DNA from: Hyposmocoma kahamanoa
Taxonomy: Eukaryota; Arthropoda; Insecta; Lepidoptera; Cosmopterigidae
NCBI RefSeq assembly: GCF_003589595.1
Contig: NW_020653993.1
Span: 1,520,383-1,584,382 of the forward strand
Reading direction: 5' to 3'
Length of the DNA: 64,000 bases
The position numbers and the translations under genes were made by a program. A model generated the notes under the pieces. It had not been told where the DNA came from. It did not search any database and worked only from the letters and a program-made list of their open reading frames with translations. Positions within the stretch are counted from its first letter, which is position 1. Each line of letters begins with the position of its first letter. Shown in pieces: positions 34,776-45,841 of the stretch.

Positions 34776-35048
34776 CTATTTCTTACATATAGTGTCAAGG
34801 GCTACGTCTGCGAATCTCGACATCGAACAACAAAAAATATCAATTTTTTTAGAAATGTCATTTAAAAGACGCAAAGCGGTAGTGAGCGGCGCATGCTCCA
34901 GCATTTTGGTCCTGCATGGCGGCAGCGCTATATCTTCCAAGCCGCAACGCTCTCTTATCACACTGTTTCGTAATTTATCCATCAGAGTCACTCCAACCCT
35001 ACTTCTCAAAGCTCTCATTTCCACTGCAATAATTTTACTTTTATGCAA
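34776..35048 (-). pseudogene. Chimeric ORF of two LINE C-terminal fragments
   Basis: The 90-codon frame opens with IIAVEMRALRSRVGVTLMDK and LRNSVIRERCG, a LINE block with the MR-LR---G-T--D--RN pattern. It passes directly to RTKMLEHAPLTTALRLLNDI and KKIDIFCCSMSRFADVAL, the tail domain seen at 56523-56870. The two pieces come from different LINE types or are joined by a deletion. No promoter or start context supports a real gene. Confidence 0.7.
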
Positions 35049-35096
35049 ACTTAAGTAAAATTTTCCAATTTATAGCTTTTTATTTGTACGGCTAAG

Positions 35097-35284
35097 GTTT
35101 TCAATGGTGAGGGTGCTGGTGAAACGGTGCCCGTAGGCCCTTTTCAACTTATGCTTCAGAGTGACGGGCGCAGTGGACGTGCCCTTCAGATCTTTGCGAT
35201 TGAAAGCTTGCCACTGGAACTGTTATGGAAAGATAAGTCGCTTACCATCAGGCACGACGTACCCTAGGTATCATAAAAAAAAGC
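35097..35284 (+). repeat. Family P repeat, 3' part
   Basis: It starts at gagggtgctggtgaaacggt and runs through gtgacgggcgcagtggacgt and cttaccatcaggcacgacgt to ctaggtatcataaaaaaaa. The first third of the family is missing. The next family P copy starts 42 bp downstream in the same orientation. Confidence 0.78.
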
Positions 35285-35326
35285 TTTAGTAAAAACCGCA
35301 TTAAAATATCTGTGTTAAAATATAAC

Positions 35327-35925
35327 CTAGTAGCAGTAGAGCTCCTTGTGAAAGAGTTCGTCCAGGGTAGTACTGTCACCTTACTTATTTTTGCCGCCAA
35401 GCAGCAATGTCAGCATTACAGTGTACCGGTTTTGAAGGGTAAGGGTGCTGGTGAAATTATAGACACATAGGACTTGTCAACTTATGTCTCAGGGTTACGG
35501 GCGCAGTGACAGTGCTCCTCAGATCTTTGCGATTTAAACATTGACTTACAAATAAATGGACGACGGGTCTAATACAAAAACCACGAAAAAAATGTCCCAA
35601 GTCAACCTATTTAAACGTAGTGACATGTAAAGGAATATGAAAAAGCTAAAACGTTGAATTTAAATTGTAATGTCATCGCAGTACTATCTAATTTTGCTTG
35701 GTTCGCTGTCAGTCGAACAAACGAAGACTAAAGCGTGAATGACTCTCTGTATACGATTTTAACGCCCTATAAGTTCGGACACTTTTTAGCGCGGACCCGA
35801 CGTCCATATAATTGTAAGCCAATGGATTTAAAGCTCTGAGTGGCACTGCAACTATTATGGACAGGCGTGTAGCTTACCATCAGGCACACGATTTGTTCGT
35901 CCCGTTACTTAAAATTATTAAAAAA
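35327..35925 (+). repeat. Family P repeat split by a MITE
   Basis: The 5' edge cctagtagcagtagagctcc and the block to ctttgcgatttaaa (35538) are followed, after the MITE at 35539-35824, by gatttaaagctctgagtggc and the 3' cgtcccgttact with an A-run. Removing the insert restores a continuous family P sequence. This defines the MITE boundaries and its 8-bp target duplication. Confidence 0.9.
35539..35824. mobile_element. MITE M, copy 2, with 8-bp target duplication
   Basis: The 286-bp element has ends cattgacttacaaataaatg and, inverted, cattggcttacaattatatg. The inverted ends match over about 31 bp. It is flanked by gatttaaa on both sides (35531-35538 and 35825-35832). An 8-bp duplication is the hallmark of hAT transposons (and a few other superfamilies). 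No transposase is present. It was mobilised after the family P copy was in place. Confidence 0.93.
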
Positions 35926-36214
35926 CCTTACGAATAAATATAGTACAGAACAAGTACAACAAGATTTATAAGTGTGGACATAAAACAAAACAGACGATAA
36001 AAGAAAGGCGAAAGAAATTTAAAATACTATGGCTCCTAAATTAGACGAGGTTCTGTGTCTTTGGAGCCAGTGCTCAGTTATGCGGGACAAAATATGTGCC
36101 TATGTGTAAAATAAAACATAAAGTAAAAGCGATAACTGTGAGGATAATAAATTACAAGATGAATGAAGTACAAAAAGTGAGTAATGTAAATATGTGGGTT
36201 TGTATTATGATCTT

Positions 36215-36412
36215 TGGTGACCTTGAGGGCTTAACGGTTTACATTGTAGGCGCTGAATGCGGAGGTCTTGGGTTCGATTCCCGGTAGGACCAATTTGGGG
36301 TGTTCTTGGAAGCTCCCCAGAGTGAATTCCGCTGCTCTGGTACTCATAGCACAAGGAAATTTCCGAGTTGGAGACCAGACAATTGGTGTGGTAGTCTGGC
36401 ACATATTTGAGT
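36215..36412 (+). mobile_element. SINE family D (tRNA-like head)
   Basis: gggcttaacggtttacattg could be a decayed A-box region, and cttgggttcgattcccggta carries a perfect B box (ggttcgattcc). The body ggtgttcttggaagctcccc and ggagaccagacaattggtgt follows. A single copy lies in the window. ORFs on both strands here are artefacts. Confidence 0.65.
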
Positions 36413-36420
36413 GTATTTCT

Positions 36421-36676
36421 TTTATTATACCAAGTGACGGGATGAACAAGTCGTGCACCTGATGGTAAGCTACACGCCTGTTCATAACAGTTGCAGTGTC
36501 ACTCCGAGTTCTAAATTGCAAAGATCTGAGCGGCACTGCCACTGCGCCCGTCACTCTCGAGACATAAGTTGACGAGTCCCATGTGCCTGTAATTTCACCC
36601 TTACCCTATAAAACGGGAACACAGTAATGCTGACATTACAGCTTGGCAGCCGAAATAGGTAAGATTACAGTACTGG
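36421..36676 (-). repeat. Family P repeat (minus)
   Basis: From the T-rich side, ttataccaagtgacgggatg, gctacacgcctgttcataac, gcctgtaatttcaccc and aatgctgacattaca occur in order. The 5' edge is lost at the junction with the LINE fragment. Confidence 0.8.
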
Positions 36677-36809
36677 CATGCTCTCCAGCTTCGCCTATAC
36701 TAAATCGCGCGTCACATATAAGCCTCTTGGCACGCTTTTCAACTAAATTCAATATGGCGAGTTGGTATTTAGCAGAGCCGTCCCATGGGTGGCAGTAGTA
36801 CTCCATACA
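36675..36809 (-). pseudogene. LINE reverse-transcriptase fragment, 45 open codons
   Basis: The minus strand reads CMEYYCHPWDGSAKYQLAIL, then NLVEKRAKRLICDARFS and IGEAGEHA without a stop. The MEY--H-WDGS-KY-L--L--V--RA-RLI pattern is a LINE reverse transcriptase block. It is truncated by the family P copy on its 3' side. Confidence 0.82.
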
Positions 36810-36924
36810 AAACTCACTAACTCCTCAATTAGGTCCTTACAATACACTATCGAGAAACCATGGTCGCCAATGACCTGCATGCCATCACGCCCGTCTCCCA
36901 CTGAGGTAAGCAGATACCATGAAC

Positions 36925-37090
36925 TTCCACTTGTGACAGTGTGACCTCCTTACATCGTCATCCCACCTTTTTATCGCCTTTCCCATGTTCGTGGCCACTC
37001 GCATTTAAATTTTGAATTATTCCATAGCTCTTTTGCCTCGCATTCTGATTTTGTTTAGTTCCATCGTCACTTGCTGCTCGATCGCGACAG
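36925..37090 (-). pseudogene. LINE C-terminal scrap
   Basis: The minus strand includes VATNMGKAIKRWDDDVRRSH, preceded by decayed sequence in other frames. It is the same block as 6330-6400 and 23335-23440. Confidence 0.5.
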
Positions 37091-37618
37091 CGTACGGAGC
37101 TGGTTAAAATTCAGTCGCGTCTAATTTTGATTCCTTTACTAAGTTTATAATCGTCAGTAATCTAAATCATGTACCAATTTTAATAAGTTTATAATCACTA
37201 CAGCCTTTATCATGTACCTACGAATACGTATCTGTAATTCAGTATATCTCGGCCCTTTTGGGGTAAGTGTCTGCTTAATATCTTATTCATCAAGTTAGGA
37301 AGTGTAGTGTTGTGTAGTAATGTACCTGTTTTCTATATATACCTTTTATTGTTACAGCCTTCTTTGTTACCTTTTCTTCTCTTTAACCGACTTTAGATAA
37401 ATTTGTGGACCTGAAGTTTTCTGTTTTACTGCCGTGAACCTGCTCACGGCTTATTAGGGTTACAACCCTTTCACAATTAGCACGCTTCTGATATACATAC
37501 CAGATTATTTTTGTGATGTACCAGTGGTTTTTACTTTATACATCACTTGGAAATATAATGAGGGTCTATTTGTGGCTGGGGATTACATGCTCTTGAGTGT
37601 AATAAATAAATATTAGAC

Positions 37619-37822
37619 ATACGTTACACTGATCCCAAAGTAACTAAAGAACCTGTGTTAGGGAAATCGGAAACAACGACGGTACCACATACACCCAGGC
37701 AATAATAGAAAAGTTAGTTTTTCTACATTGACACGGTTGGGGATATAACCCGGGTCCTCAGATTTAGAACCACCAACACGCCATGAAAACCGCTATGCAA
37801 GCCACCACGGAGGTCGTCATAT
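37619..37822 (-). mobile_element. SINE family C (tRNA-like head)
   Basis: The minus strand reads cgacctccgtggtggcttgc, tggttctaaatctgaggacc and a decayed B region gggttatatcccc, then tgtagaaaaactaacttttc and tggtaccgtcgttgtttccg. The body matches 42355-42550 on the plus strand (aaaactaacttttctat, ggtaccgccgttggtaccga). Confidence 0.7.
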
Positions 37823-38248
37823 AAATTAACATTTTTGCAACATAGTCACAAGGAGTCATTTTTCCTAAGGCCGTGCGAAACAGAAAAAAGAAACTGTACC
37901 ATTTTTTCGACTCCCAGTATTGTAAAGACCTGCACACAATGTTGTCGTTAATATAAGAATGTAACGCACGGTCACATTCCAAACGAACCTTTTAACATAA
38001 CAAGAGATGTGATGTGGAAATAAGGAAAAAAATATGCAACATTTTTGTTAACTGCAGTAAGGTTCCGTATTTTAAATATCTGAGTTTATTGCCTCTACTT
38101 AATTACGGTGGCAATTTTTATTGTTTAATGTTTGAGTGTATTATCGAGACATATTACATAATAAATAATACTTTATGATAATATTCTACAATACTTAAAT
38201 AATAAAAAAATTGCCACCAAAATTAAGTAAAAATTTCTCCGTTGCATC

Positions 38249-38589
38249 CATTGACTTACAAATAAATGGACGACGGGTCTAATACAAAAACCACGAAAAA
38301 AATGTCTCAAGTCAACGTATTTAAACGTAGTGACATGTAAAGGAATATGAAAAAGCTAAAACGTTGAATTTAAATTGTAATGTCATCGCAGTACTGTCTA
38401 ATTTTGCTTGCTTCGCTGTCAGTCGAACAAACGAAGAATAAAGCGTGAATGACGCTCTGTATACGATTTTAACGCCCTATAAGTTCGGACACTTTTTAGC
38501 GCGGACCCGACGTCCATATAATTGTAAGTCAATGAGTTAAATGTATTTTTTATTTAAAAAAAAGGAACCGTCTGAACTTTGATTCAATG
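38249..38589. mobile_element. MITE M, copy 3, with a displaced right boundary
   Basis: 38249-38534 is the standard 286-bp element with clean cattgacttacaa ends. No duplication flanks 38534. Instead gttgcatc at 38241-38248 is repeated exactly at 38590-38597, right after a second caatg end (38585-38589). So 55 extra bases (38535-38589) lie inside the duplication. This suggests mobilisation with an alternative end, or a later insertion next to the element. Confidence 0.8.
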
Positions 38590-38761
38590 GTTGCATCATA
38601 CATTTGACTAAATAATCAACATAATCAATCTGGTATCTTCACAGTTTATATATTAAGTTTTATTTTTTATTTTTTATATAGCCTAGGCTTTTAAAAGCGA
38701 AAAAAATGTGTGCAAATGATATCAAAAATAAAATAAAAAATGCTCATTAAATAACAAGCAA

Positions 38762-38896
38762 CTGGGACTTGTCAAGTTACATCTTAGGCTGACGGGCGCA
38801 GTGGCAGTGTCCATAAAATCTTTGCAATTTAGGTCTCTGAGTGGCACTACGAGCACGATTTGTTTGTCTCGACGCTTGGCGTCATAAAAAAAAATT
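38762..38896 (+). repeat. Family P repeat, 3' fragment
   Basis: It starts at caactgggacttgtcaagtt and ends gtctcgacgcttggcgtcat plus an A-run, with the tatggacaggcgtg block deleted. Confidence 0.7.
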
Positions 38897-39439
38897 TGGC
38901 CATTTTATTTCTTTAAATATCACAAGGAACTCCAAAAAAATTGCCACCCACTGTGTGTTTTGAAAATAAAATGCAATACTTTAAGCATACAGTCGTTCTA
39001 TTGAGTGTGGAGGCGTTGAAAATTAAGTTAAGCGTTATTTTTCCTAGAACGATACTGCCATTGTCAAGTTCGGTTACAATTGAACGATTTGCAATACGTT
39101 ACATTTTTACTTGAAGTAAATATTCATGTTCATAATCAGTGTTTGTCATAGGCACAGTATATTTACGAAAACTAATTAGTCTGTCTGAAATTTCGGATTG
39201 AATGAATGAATGAATGAAATATTCTTTAGTGCACATTAAAAATTACAATTAGAATAAATACACAAATAATAATATTATACTATTATACTTATATTACTTG
39301 TATATATATAATAAGAATACTTCAATACTTTTGTAGGAAAATAAAATAAATAGCAATAATAATAAGATAAATATACAAAGGAGATTATAACACTATGCAG
39401 AAGAAAATAAAATGAAGGAATGGAGATTTAAAAAAAAGA
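38897..39439. other. Unannotated AT-rich stretch
   Basis: It contains a (TGAA)n run at about 39198-39222, which may be the minus-strand end of a LINE tail. No gene is supported. Confidence 0.35.
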
Positions 39440-39835
39440 CTTAGTATAATTATTAATACAAAGATCGAACACTCAGAAAAAAATCCTTTGAACCGGCCGG
39501 ATTCGAACAGACGTCTTCTAGTACACCGTGTCAGACGCTATACCAACTAAGCCACGGAACAAACCAGCGGATCTCACGAATTTTTCTGTGTGTTTGTTGT
39601 CGTATCTTTGTGTTTTGCTTTTTCAACTACTTTTTATCCGTAGCGCCATCTATGAGAAATCTTAAGTATTTCGTCACCAGTTAGATACCTTTACAGCCAC
39701 CAGCCCTGGCTAGAGATGACGCTATTCATTGTATTAAATTTTTTTTTGTAATTGACATTCAATTATTTTTTATGTGAAATTACTCCACTACTTTCTTATA
39801 ATTATTAATACAAAGAACGAACACTCACTTTGTAT
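39440..39835 (-). mobile_element. SINE family B, partial dimer
   Basis: The minus strand holds gacatctctcgcc-type 5' sequence (here gtcatctctagcc), the A-box region gcttagttggtatagcgtct, the B-box region tctgttcgaatccggccggt, and the 3' part gatctttgtattaataatta. Upstream of the 5' sequence, a second 3' piece (gttctttgtattaataatta and then gtggagtaatttcacataaa) is present. This is the same head-to-tail arrangement as at 57348-57825. Confidence 0.82.
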
Positions 39836-39999
39836 TAATAATTACAAAAAACTTAGTAGTTACGGAAATAATCCTTAACACGACGTTTGAAGCAATCAAG
39901 AGAAGGGGATCGACGAATAGTTTTTAGGAGAGAATTCCATTCCAAATTTGATTGAACATAAATAAAAGGCAAAAAATTGCAACAAAGATAATGTTAGCT

Positions 40000-40292
40000 G
40001 TGGTAGCCTAATAGTTTTACTACCTACTACCGCCTCTCAAGGCCGTGGGTTCGAACCCGGACAGGCACCTTTGAGTTTCTCGGAGTTTAAGCACGAAATT
40101 TAATTTGAAATTTACCATAAGCTTTTCAGTGAAGGAAAACGACGTGATGAAATCTGCACGTCGAAGAAGGCTCACAACACTCGGAGAGCTTGTGATTGGA
40201 TCAGTGTGGCGGACTGTGGCCTTAATCCTCACCTGAGAGAAGACCCTTGTCCAGCAGTGGTACGTATAAATGGGTTGATGATGATGATGATG
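40000..40292 (+). mobile_element. SINE family E (tRNA-derived)
   Basis: gctgtggtagcctaatagtt carries the A box and gtgggttcgaacccggacag the B box. The body is aatttaatttgaaatttacc and cgaagaaggctcacaacact, with a conserved 3' end tgtggcggactgtggcctta, ccagcagtggtacgtataaa and a GAT microsatellite tail. A second copy is split around the LINE at 62744-63341. Confidence 0.85.
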
Positions 40293-40367
40293 AAATATAA
40301 CACGGACAATGGCAGCACAGATCTAATGAACGTGGTGCAGGCCCCACGATTAGAAATATAACTCGGA

Positions 40368-40612
40368 CATCCATAACAGATGCAGTGCCACTCAGAGCCA
40401 TAAATCGCATAGATCTGAGGGGCACTTCTACTGTGCCCGTCACCCTGAACCATAAGTTGATAAGTCCCATGTGCTTGTAATTTCACCAACACCTTTGCCC
40501 TTCCAAACCGGAATGCAGTAATGTTTACATTACTGTTTGGCGGCAGAAACAGGTAAGGTGGCAGTACTTCCCTTAGTACTTTACTCTTTCACAAGGAGCG
40601 CTACTGCTACCT
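40368..40612 (-). repeat. Family P repeat, left arm of a third head-to-head pair
   Basis: ccataacagatgcagtgcca through caaaccggaatgcagtaatg to tcacaaggagcgctactgct, an intact 5' edge on the inner side. It pairs with 40705-40937 across 92 bp. That spacer is not the one shared by the 24.6- and 46.4-kb units. Confidence 0.82.
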
Positions 40613-40704
40613 TCTGCCTAAGGCGAACGTTCTCCTAAACAAGTCTCAAGTTCGAGAGGGAATTCCCTGCACTATGGGTACCAATAGAGTTTCGTATCAG
40701 AGAG

Positions 40705-40937
40705 TTTTCATGAAAGAGTCCATACTGGAACGTACTGTCACCTTACCTGTTTCTGCCACTAAGCAGTAATGTAAACATTAATGCGTTCCAAATTTGAAAT
40801 TACACATGGCAGATGGGACTTGTCAACTTATTTCTCAGGGTGTATGGCGCAGTGGCAATCCCTCTGAGTGGTAGTGAAACTGTCGCTTACCACCAGCCAC
40901 GCGACTAATTCGTCTGCCACAAAATCATAAAAAAATC
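40705..40937 (+). repeat. Family P repeat, right arm of a third head-to-head pair
   Basis: gaaagagtccatactggaac, cctgtttctgccactaagca, gatgggacttgtcaacttat and ctaattcgtctgccac, followed by a linker and A-run. It is more diverged than its partner. Confidence 0.72.
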
Positions 40938-41595
40938 CAAAGCAACTAAATTCTGTAGGAAAGCGCGTTTCTTGAATAGGACCTAACGGCAATTGAACCG
41001 GGGATTTCTCATCCAGCCCTAAGTCAATTGATGTACACGATAAAACGTAGTTAATTTTCATTTCGCGTGTTGTGGTTTAGATTTAATCAAAGCCTGGGAC
41101 AGACTGAATTGATTTGTTGTCTAATTTTGTGTTATAAAACGTTGTCGGAAGTTGTTAAAAAGAGGTTTGTTTCTTTATTTTTATTCCGGAGTTGTTATTT
41201 TGTAACCAGGATCATGTCAATTACGCCAATTTTGGTTTTAATTTTTTCCCGTACTAATATGGTTTATTTTGCTTGGGTCAAGCGGCGGGACACTGGCTTT
41301 ATTCCAGAAATTATTTTTTTATAAACAAAATTACAGCCATTTTAAAAATGAATATCGTATACTATAGGTGTTCTATTTGGTTCAGTTAATGTAAAAAAAA
41401 TCATTGGTATATGTAAAATACCAATTGAATACAGCGGTTTTCTTGTAAAATTTCAAGATAAGTTTGCGTTTTTTTTTCTATCGTGAAAATTTTTAGAAAT
41501 CACACCGTATACTTGTTAGTGTATATCCTCAATAATTAATATAAATTTTTTTGCCAAAGTGATTGATCCCATACTTTCACTGTTATGCGGAATCA
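40938..41595. other. Unannotated AT-rich stretch
   Basis: An 85-codon ORF (41067-41324) is AT-driven with no recognisable motif. tctatcgtgaaaattttt near 41478 also occurs inverted near 28459 (aaatttcacgatagaa), a possible old repeat. Confidence 0.3.
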
Positions 41596-41810
41596 GCCAA
41601 AGCACGGTTACCATGCCGGACTGCCACGCAGAGGTCCCAGGTTCGATTCCCGGGCCAGGAGAAATATTTGTATGACCTACATTTGTTTCTCTCGTGAGTT
41701 TGGTGTAAATTGTGGTTGTCTATATGTGTGTCCTTGGCACCCGCGACACAGGGTTTCCCTAGTGCGGGGCTATGTTGAGTGTGTGTGTTATTATTATTAT
41801 TATTAATTAT
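41596..41810 (+). mobile_element. SINE family A, 5' truncated
   Basis: It starts inside the head at acggttaccatgccggactg, keeps the B box aggttcgattcccgggccag and the body, and ends gggctatgttgagtgtgtgt with an ATT microsatellite. Confidence 0.87.
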
Positions 41811-41999
41811 TAAAGGTTGTATTAACTCTTAACAATAAAACTGAAACTAAATAAGATATAATAAAAAAACGATTAAAGATGGTTGTAGATCTCGTTTTGC
41901 TAATACCAGATGTGTTATTAACTTAATTGTACAAAAAATTTCGATTACGTTGTTTTCACTTCAAGTTACATAATTATTAAAATAAAAACAAAATGTTAC

Positions 42000-42240
42000 A
42001 CTTAGGTTAGGGCTCCGTCACTCGCTCAAGGTTACGCGATAAGTGCCTATCGCTGAGTGCGCTGACGTCGGCGCAAGCGCTTATACAAGTCTTTCATTTA
42101 CATTACAATCTTTGTATAACCCCAGCATTCGGTTCCGTACGACTACACACGGCGGGCAACGTTTAGTTTCACTTCTCTGTGCGCAAGTTTAGGTTCCTGT
42201 TTCTTCGTAGTGAGCGCCTGGTATCATTGGTCAGATTTAG
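42000..42240. promoter_or_regulatory. CpG-richer island-like block, possible promoter
   Basis: In an AT-rich region, 42005-42215 has many CpG (ctccgtcactcgctcaaggt, gctgacgtcggcgcaagcgc, cacacggcgggcaacgttta). It shows no LINE or SINE features that I can recognise and no ORF. ctttgtataaccccagc could hold a TATA-like site. An unmethylated promoter or a first non-coding exon is one explanation, and undetected TE DNA another. Confidence 0.3.
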
Positions 42241-42354
42241 TAGGCTATTATACCGTGGGTATTTTTAATTTTGTATGAGAGTTAAGAAGAGTTACTATTA
42301 AATAATCGATAGTTTAGTCTGTAGTAAACTGTATGTATACTTAAACTCTAGCCA

Positions 42355-42550
42355 ATTCGATGTATTTTACAACATGACGATCTCCGTGATCGAGTGGCTT
42401 GCACACCGGTTTTAACGGTGTCGCCATCTCTAAGGTCCCACGTTCGATCGGCCGGGTCAATGTATAAAAACTAACTTTTCTATATTGTTTCGGGTCTGGG
42501 TTTGTGAGGTACCGCCGTTGGTACCGATTTCCACGACACAAGTGCTTTTA
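42355..42550 (+). mobile_element. SINE family C (tRNA-derived)
   Basis: tgatcgagtggcttgcacac carries the A box and cccacgttcgatcggccggg the B box. The body aaaaactaacttttctatat and gaggtaccgccgttggtacc matches 37619-37822 inverted. The minus ORF 42341-42541 is an artefact. Confidence 0.78.
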
Positions 42551-43456
42551 AGGTAGTGGAACTTATGATGGACAGTGCACCAACCATGAACATTTTTGAA
42601 CTATACCATCAAAAATAAGGAAACGCTAATATTAAACGTTAATATTTTACAATTTTTTTTGGCGGCCATCTTTATTCGCCATTATCGTGGTGCGAAATAA
42701 GACGGTGATAATAAATTAAAAAAACGATATATTTGTAAGGACCGCACCTCAGGTACATTTTTATAATCATATGAATGTAGTATTTAAGTGTGTGGTGACT
42801 TCTGTGGTTATTGTGTATTTTGGTGTTATTTTAAGCATCTAAACAATGCATAACCGTAAATGAATAACATAACATCTATTGGAAAATTTGAAGTGTTTAT
42901 TACTGGATCTCATTTAGCTGTTTATCCAATCATGAAAATTTTTGTCCATAATCGGATTTTACCATTAAAGAGCTTTACTTTTGTTTGCCGTCTTTATAAA
43001 GCCAGACTTTTAACGCAGTTCATAGCTTGTTCCTTTATTTTAAGTCTACACAGTAATGGCAACAGTGTCCGTCCCGGTCGTCTATTACTGGATTTGATTA
43101 TTTTAGACATGGCACTGAAACAAATGACCACCCATTGTTACCAGTCACAAATGGGTCATATGAAACTTCACACCATTCCTTTAGAAACAAGTTTAAGCAC
43201 ATGCAAGATCTGAGACTTCTTTAAGATTGAATTTTGAAAGAAATCGTCTATGACGGGGTGTCCATAATTGAAAATTGGGCTGTCCGTATTAGGATACTCA
43301 GACAGGGTCTATTTTTTCTCGAATAGCAATGTTTTCTTTATTAATTGATCTGACACTATCAATTAGTGTTTGAAGACTTTTAATCAATTAATTCTTTCCT
43401 TGAGTTCCACAGGGTAACTTAACCAAGACTAAAAGACTGAAATAATCAATAAACTG
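42551..43456. other. Unannotated stretch containing a 117-codon ORF
   Basis: The ORF at 42860-43213 (plus) is the second longest plus-strand frame not explained by a TE. I see no conserved motif, signal peptide or splice logic, and the reading includes AT-driven residues. It could be chance. ttggcggccatctttattcg near 42660 is GC-richer. Confidence 0.3.
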
Positions 43457-43705
43457 TTATAATTATTAATACAAAAACCTTCGATCTGGCCGGATTCGAA
43501 CCGACGTCTTCTAGCAAACCGTGCCAGATGCTATGCCAACTAAGCGGTTTGCTAAAAAGTTGCTGAAAAACTTAATACAAAGATACGACAACAGCAAAGC
43601 ACATATAATCATTCGTGATGTTTTTCTAATTGTCCGATCTTTTTATTAATAATTATAACAAGCTAGTGGAGTAATTTCACATAAAAAATAATTGAATAGG
43701 TGAAG
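43457..43705. mobile_element. SINE family B pieces in inverted arrangement
   Basis: The left part (43457-43555) is minus strand, from ttataattattaatacaaaa through the B box (ggccggattcgaaccgacgt) and the A-box region. The right part (43570-43705) is plus strand, with acttaatacaaagatacgac and then gatctttttattaataatta, missing both boxes. The outer ends are inverse, so the segment can fold back. Confidence 0.65.
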
Positions 43706-45841
43706 AATATTGAATAAAAATGTAAAAATAATCCTTAAACAGTCCATGATTGGCTCCACTACCTTACTTTGGTATCGGAGCATGTATGTGGTGATGTCTA
43801 ATTTTTATTTTTATTTATAATTACCACAATGTCAGTATTCTACCCCGAAATTCAACTAGGATATTGATGATACTATTCTTCAAATCATGTCTGTAACTAA
43901 TTTTGTTGAATAGAATTTTCATATCATTAGTCAGAGAACGTTTCCAGTAATTAATTATTTATACAATTGTGTCATCCCTAATGATTTTTTGATTTGAAGG
44001 AAGAGATCGCAAACATTGGAGTTCTAGTTCTGAAGTGGAAATTAATGCTGGATGAGATATTATACACGGTGGAACGGAACGACCGACAAAGCCGAAAATA
44101 TCACGTTAAGAACCCTACATACATGAGTTTTATTTACTTTAAATGAAAATCAGAGCAGTTGGAAAATGTTCGTCCAGATTTAATTTTCTTTCGCGGTGCA
44201 ACAACCCTACGCGAATCAATCGTGTTAGTACATCTACTGCCCCACAGGCGGCGTTCGTGTCATTGGCACTCGCAAAAGAAATAAGTGTACTCACTTGAAT
44301 AGGTAATTAAAAAACATTGAACTTACTTTAAATTAAAAGGATGTTCGATTTGTCCACGTCCCCTTTACTCTTGCAGACATTCAGACATTTCAGACACATT
44401 CCTGGGTGTGCCGGTCACACGCCGATGTGGTTTTCCACACAAACACACTAATACACTTTACTTGCTTAACACAAACACTACTTATAAACAGCACTATTCC
44501 AATAACTTGCTGTCACAACCCAAAAATTAATAAGTAAACGTTGTTTTGTGTTGTAAACACGAGAAAAACATGAGACCACGAGTTACCAAACAACCAGTCA
44601 TTTTGAACTAATTTATGAATGAAAAAGTGTTACCAATTAGACTAAAGCAAATATCACTAAACAGAATGGTCACAGTACAAGCAAAAGACTCCTGAATACT
44701 AAGATAAAAATAATATTAAATTTTAAACGATTAAACCTAATTAAATACGCACCAATAAATACCAAATTTTTTTTTTGTCGCTAGTTATAAAAGACGCTTT
44801 TGATGTCAAATCGTCACATAAAGGGACAAAGTTGCTTACTTGGCAACTCTGCATAGAGATGCGCGTGGCGGCGGCGTACGCATCGGATATCATTGATAAC
44901 TAATATCTAAATGTTAATTTAAAAAAAAAAACAATTATGATAAAGAAATAGGTTTCGCAATAATCGTCTTGTCTGGTATAAGTACCATGAGCAATTCAAA
45001 AGTAAAAGTAAGGTAACTGCAGGTCGTTTAATGAATTGTAATAAATAATCAAATTTAACAATGTGATAATCGATACTCAAAAATAAGAAAACGAACCGTG
45101 GAGGTGGTCTGCAGACCTCCAAGCACCGATTTATTTATTTTCACATTACATTTATTAAAATTTCAACTACTCATCTCAAGTTAACAGAAATTTTCGTTTT
45201 AAATGTTGATCTCATTAAAATGAACTCTTCGTTTTAAAGTTAGTAAATTCTTGTATTGTAAATTAAAACTATTTCCAAATGCATTGAAAAATAGACTAGT
45301 ACAAAAAAACGATCTCCCAATTATGCTGCCAAAAACAGATAACAGGTATCAAATCTCTAAATCTCTAAGGTTATAAGCGACGTGATTGGCTGCCTCAATT
45401 TACTATTTTACGTCAGGGTCGGATTAAGGGTTACGAGACTATTGTAATTTGAGTATTTGACGCATGTTGTAGAACGTGTTTACTTAATTTAGTTATGTTT
45501 ATTTAAGTTAGTCTTATCTTATGACGCAGAAAACATGGTTGAACTCCTGTCAGAATCATTTAGAAAACTTTACTTTTCTTAAGTTGTTGTAGGTAGTTTA
45601 TAACAACGCATAGTTTAGAAACAACATGTCTCCCGAAGATTCTATGAGAGGTGCATTTTTTCGGTAAATGTAAATATTGGGTCGTCAAACACGGAATTTA
45701 GGGGTGTTAATTACTCTCAAAATAATACAATAAAATACCCGAATAATTAATCATGATTCACATGATGACCGATCAAACAAAGTGATTGATCAAAGAAAGC
45801 GACTGATGGGGTGCTGATCAACGACGGAGGTCAGCGACCTA
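43706..45841. other. Unannotated stretch
   Basis: Mostly AT-rich. ggtggaacggaacgaccgac at 44070 recurs inverted at about 46045-46064. gcgcgtggcggcggcgtacg at 44861 is a short GC patch. The minus ORF 44919-45122 has no recognisable motif. Confidence 0.35.

Noticed and set aside
42860..43213. 117-codon ORF as a gene
   Set aside because: No recognisable domain or signal peptide. Kept only as a mention in the stretch entry.
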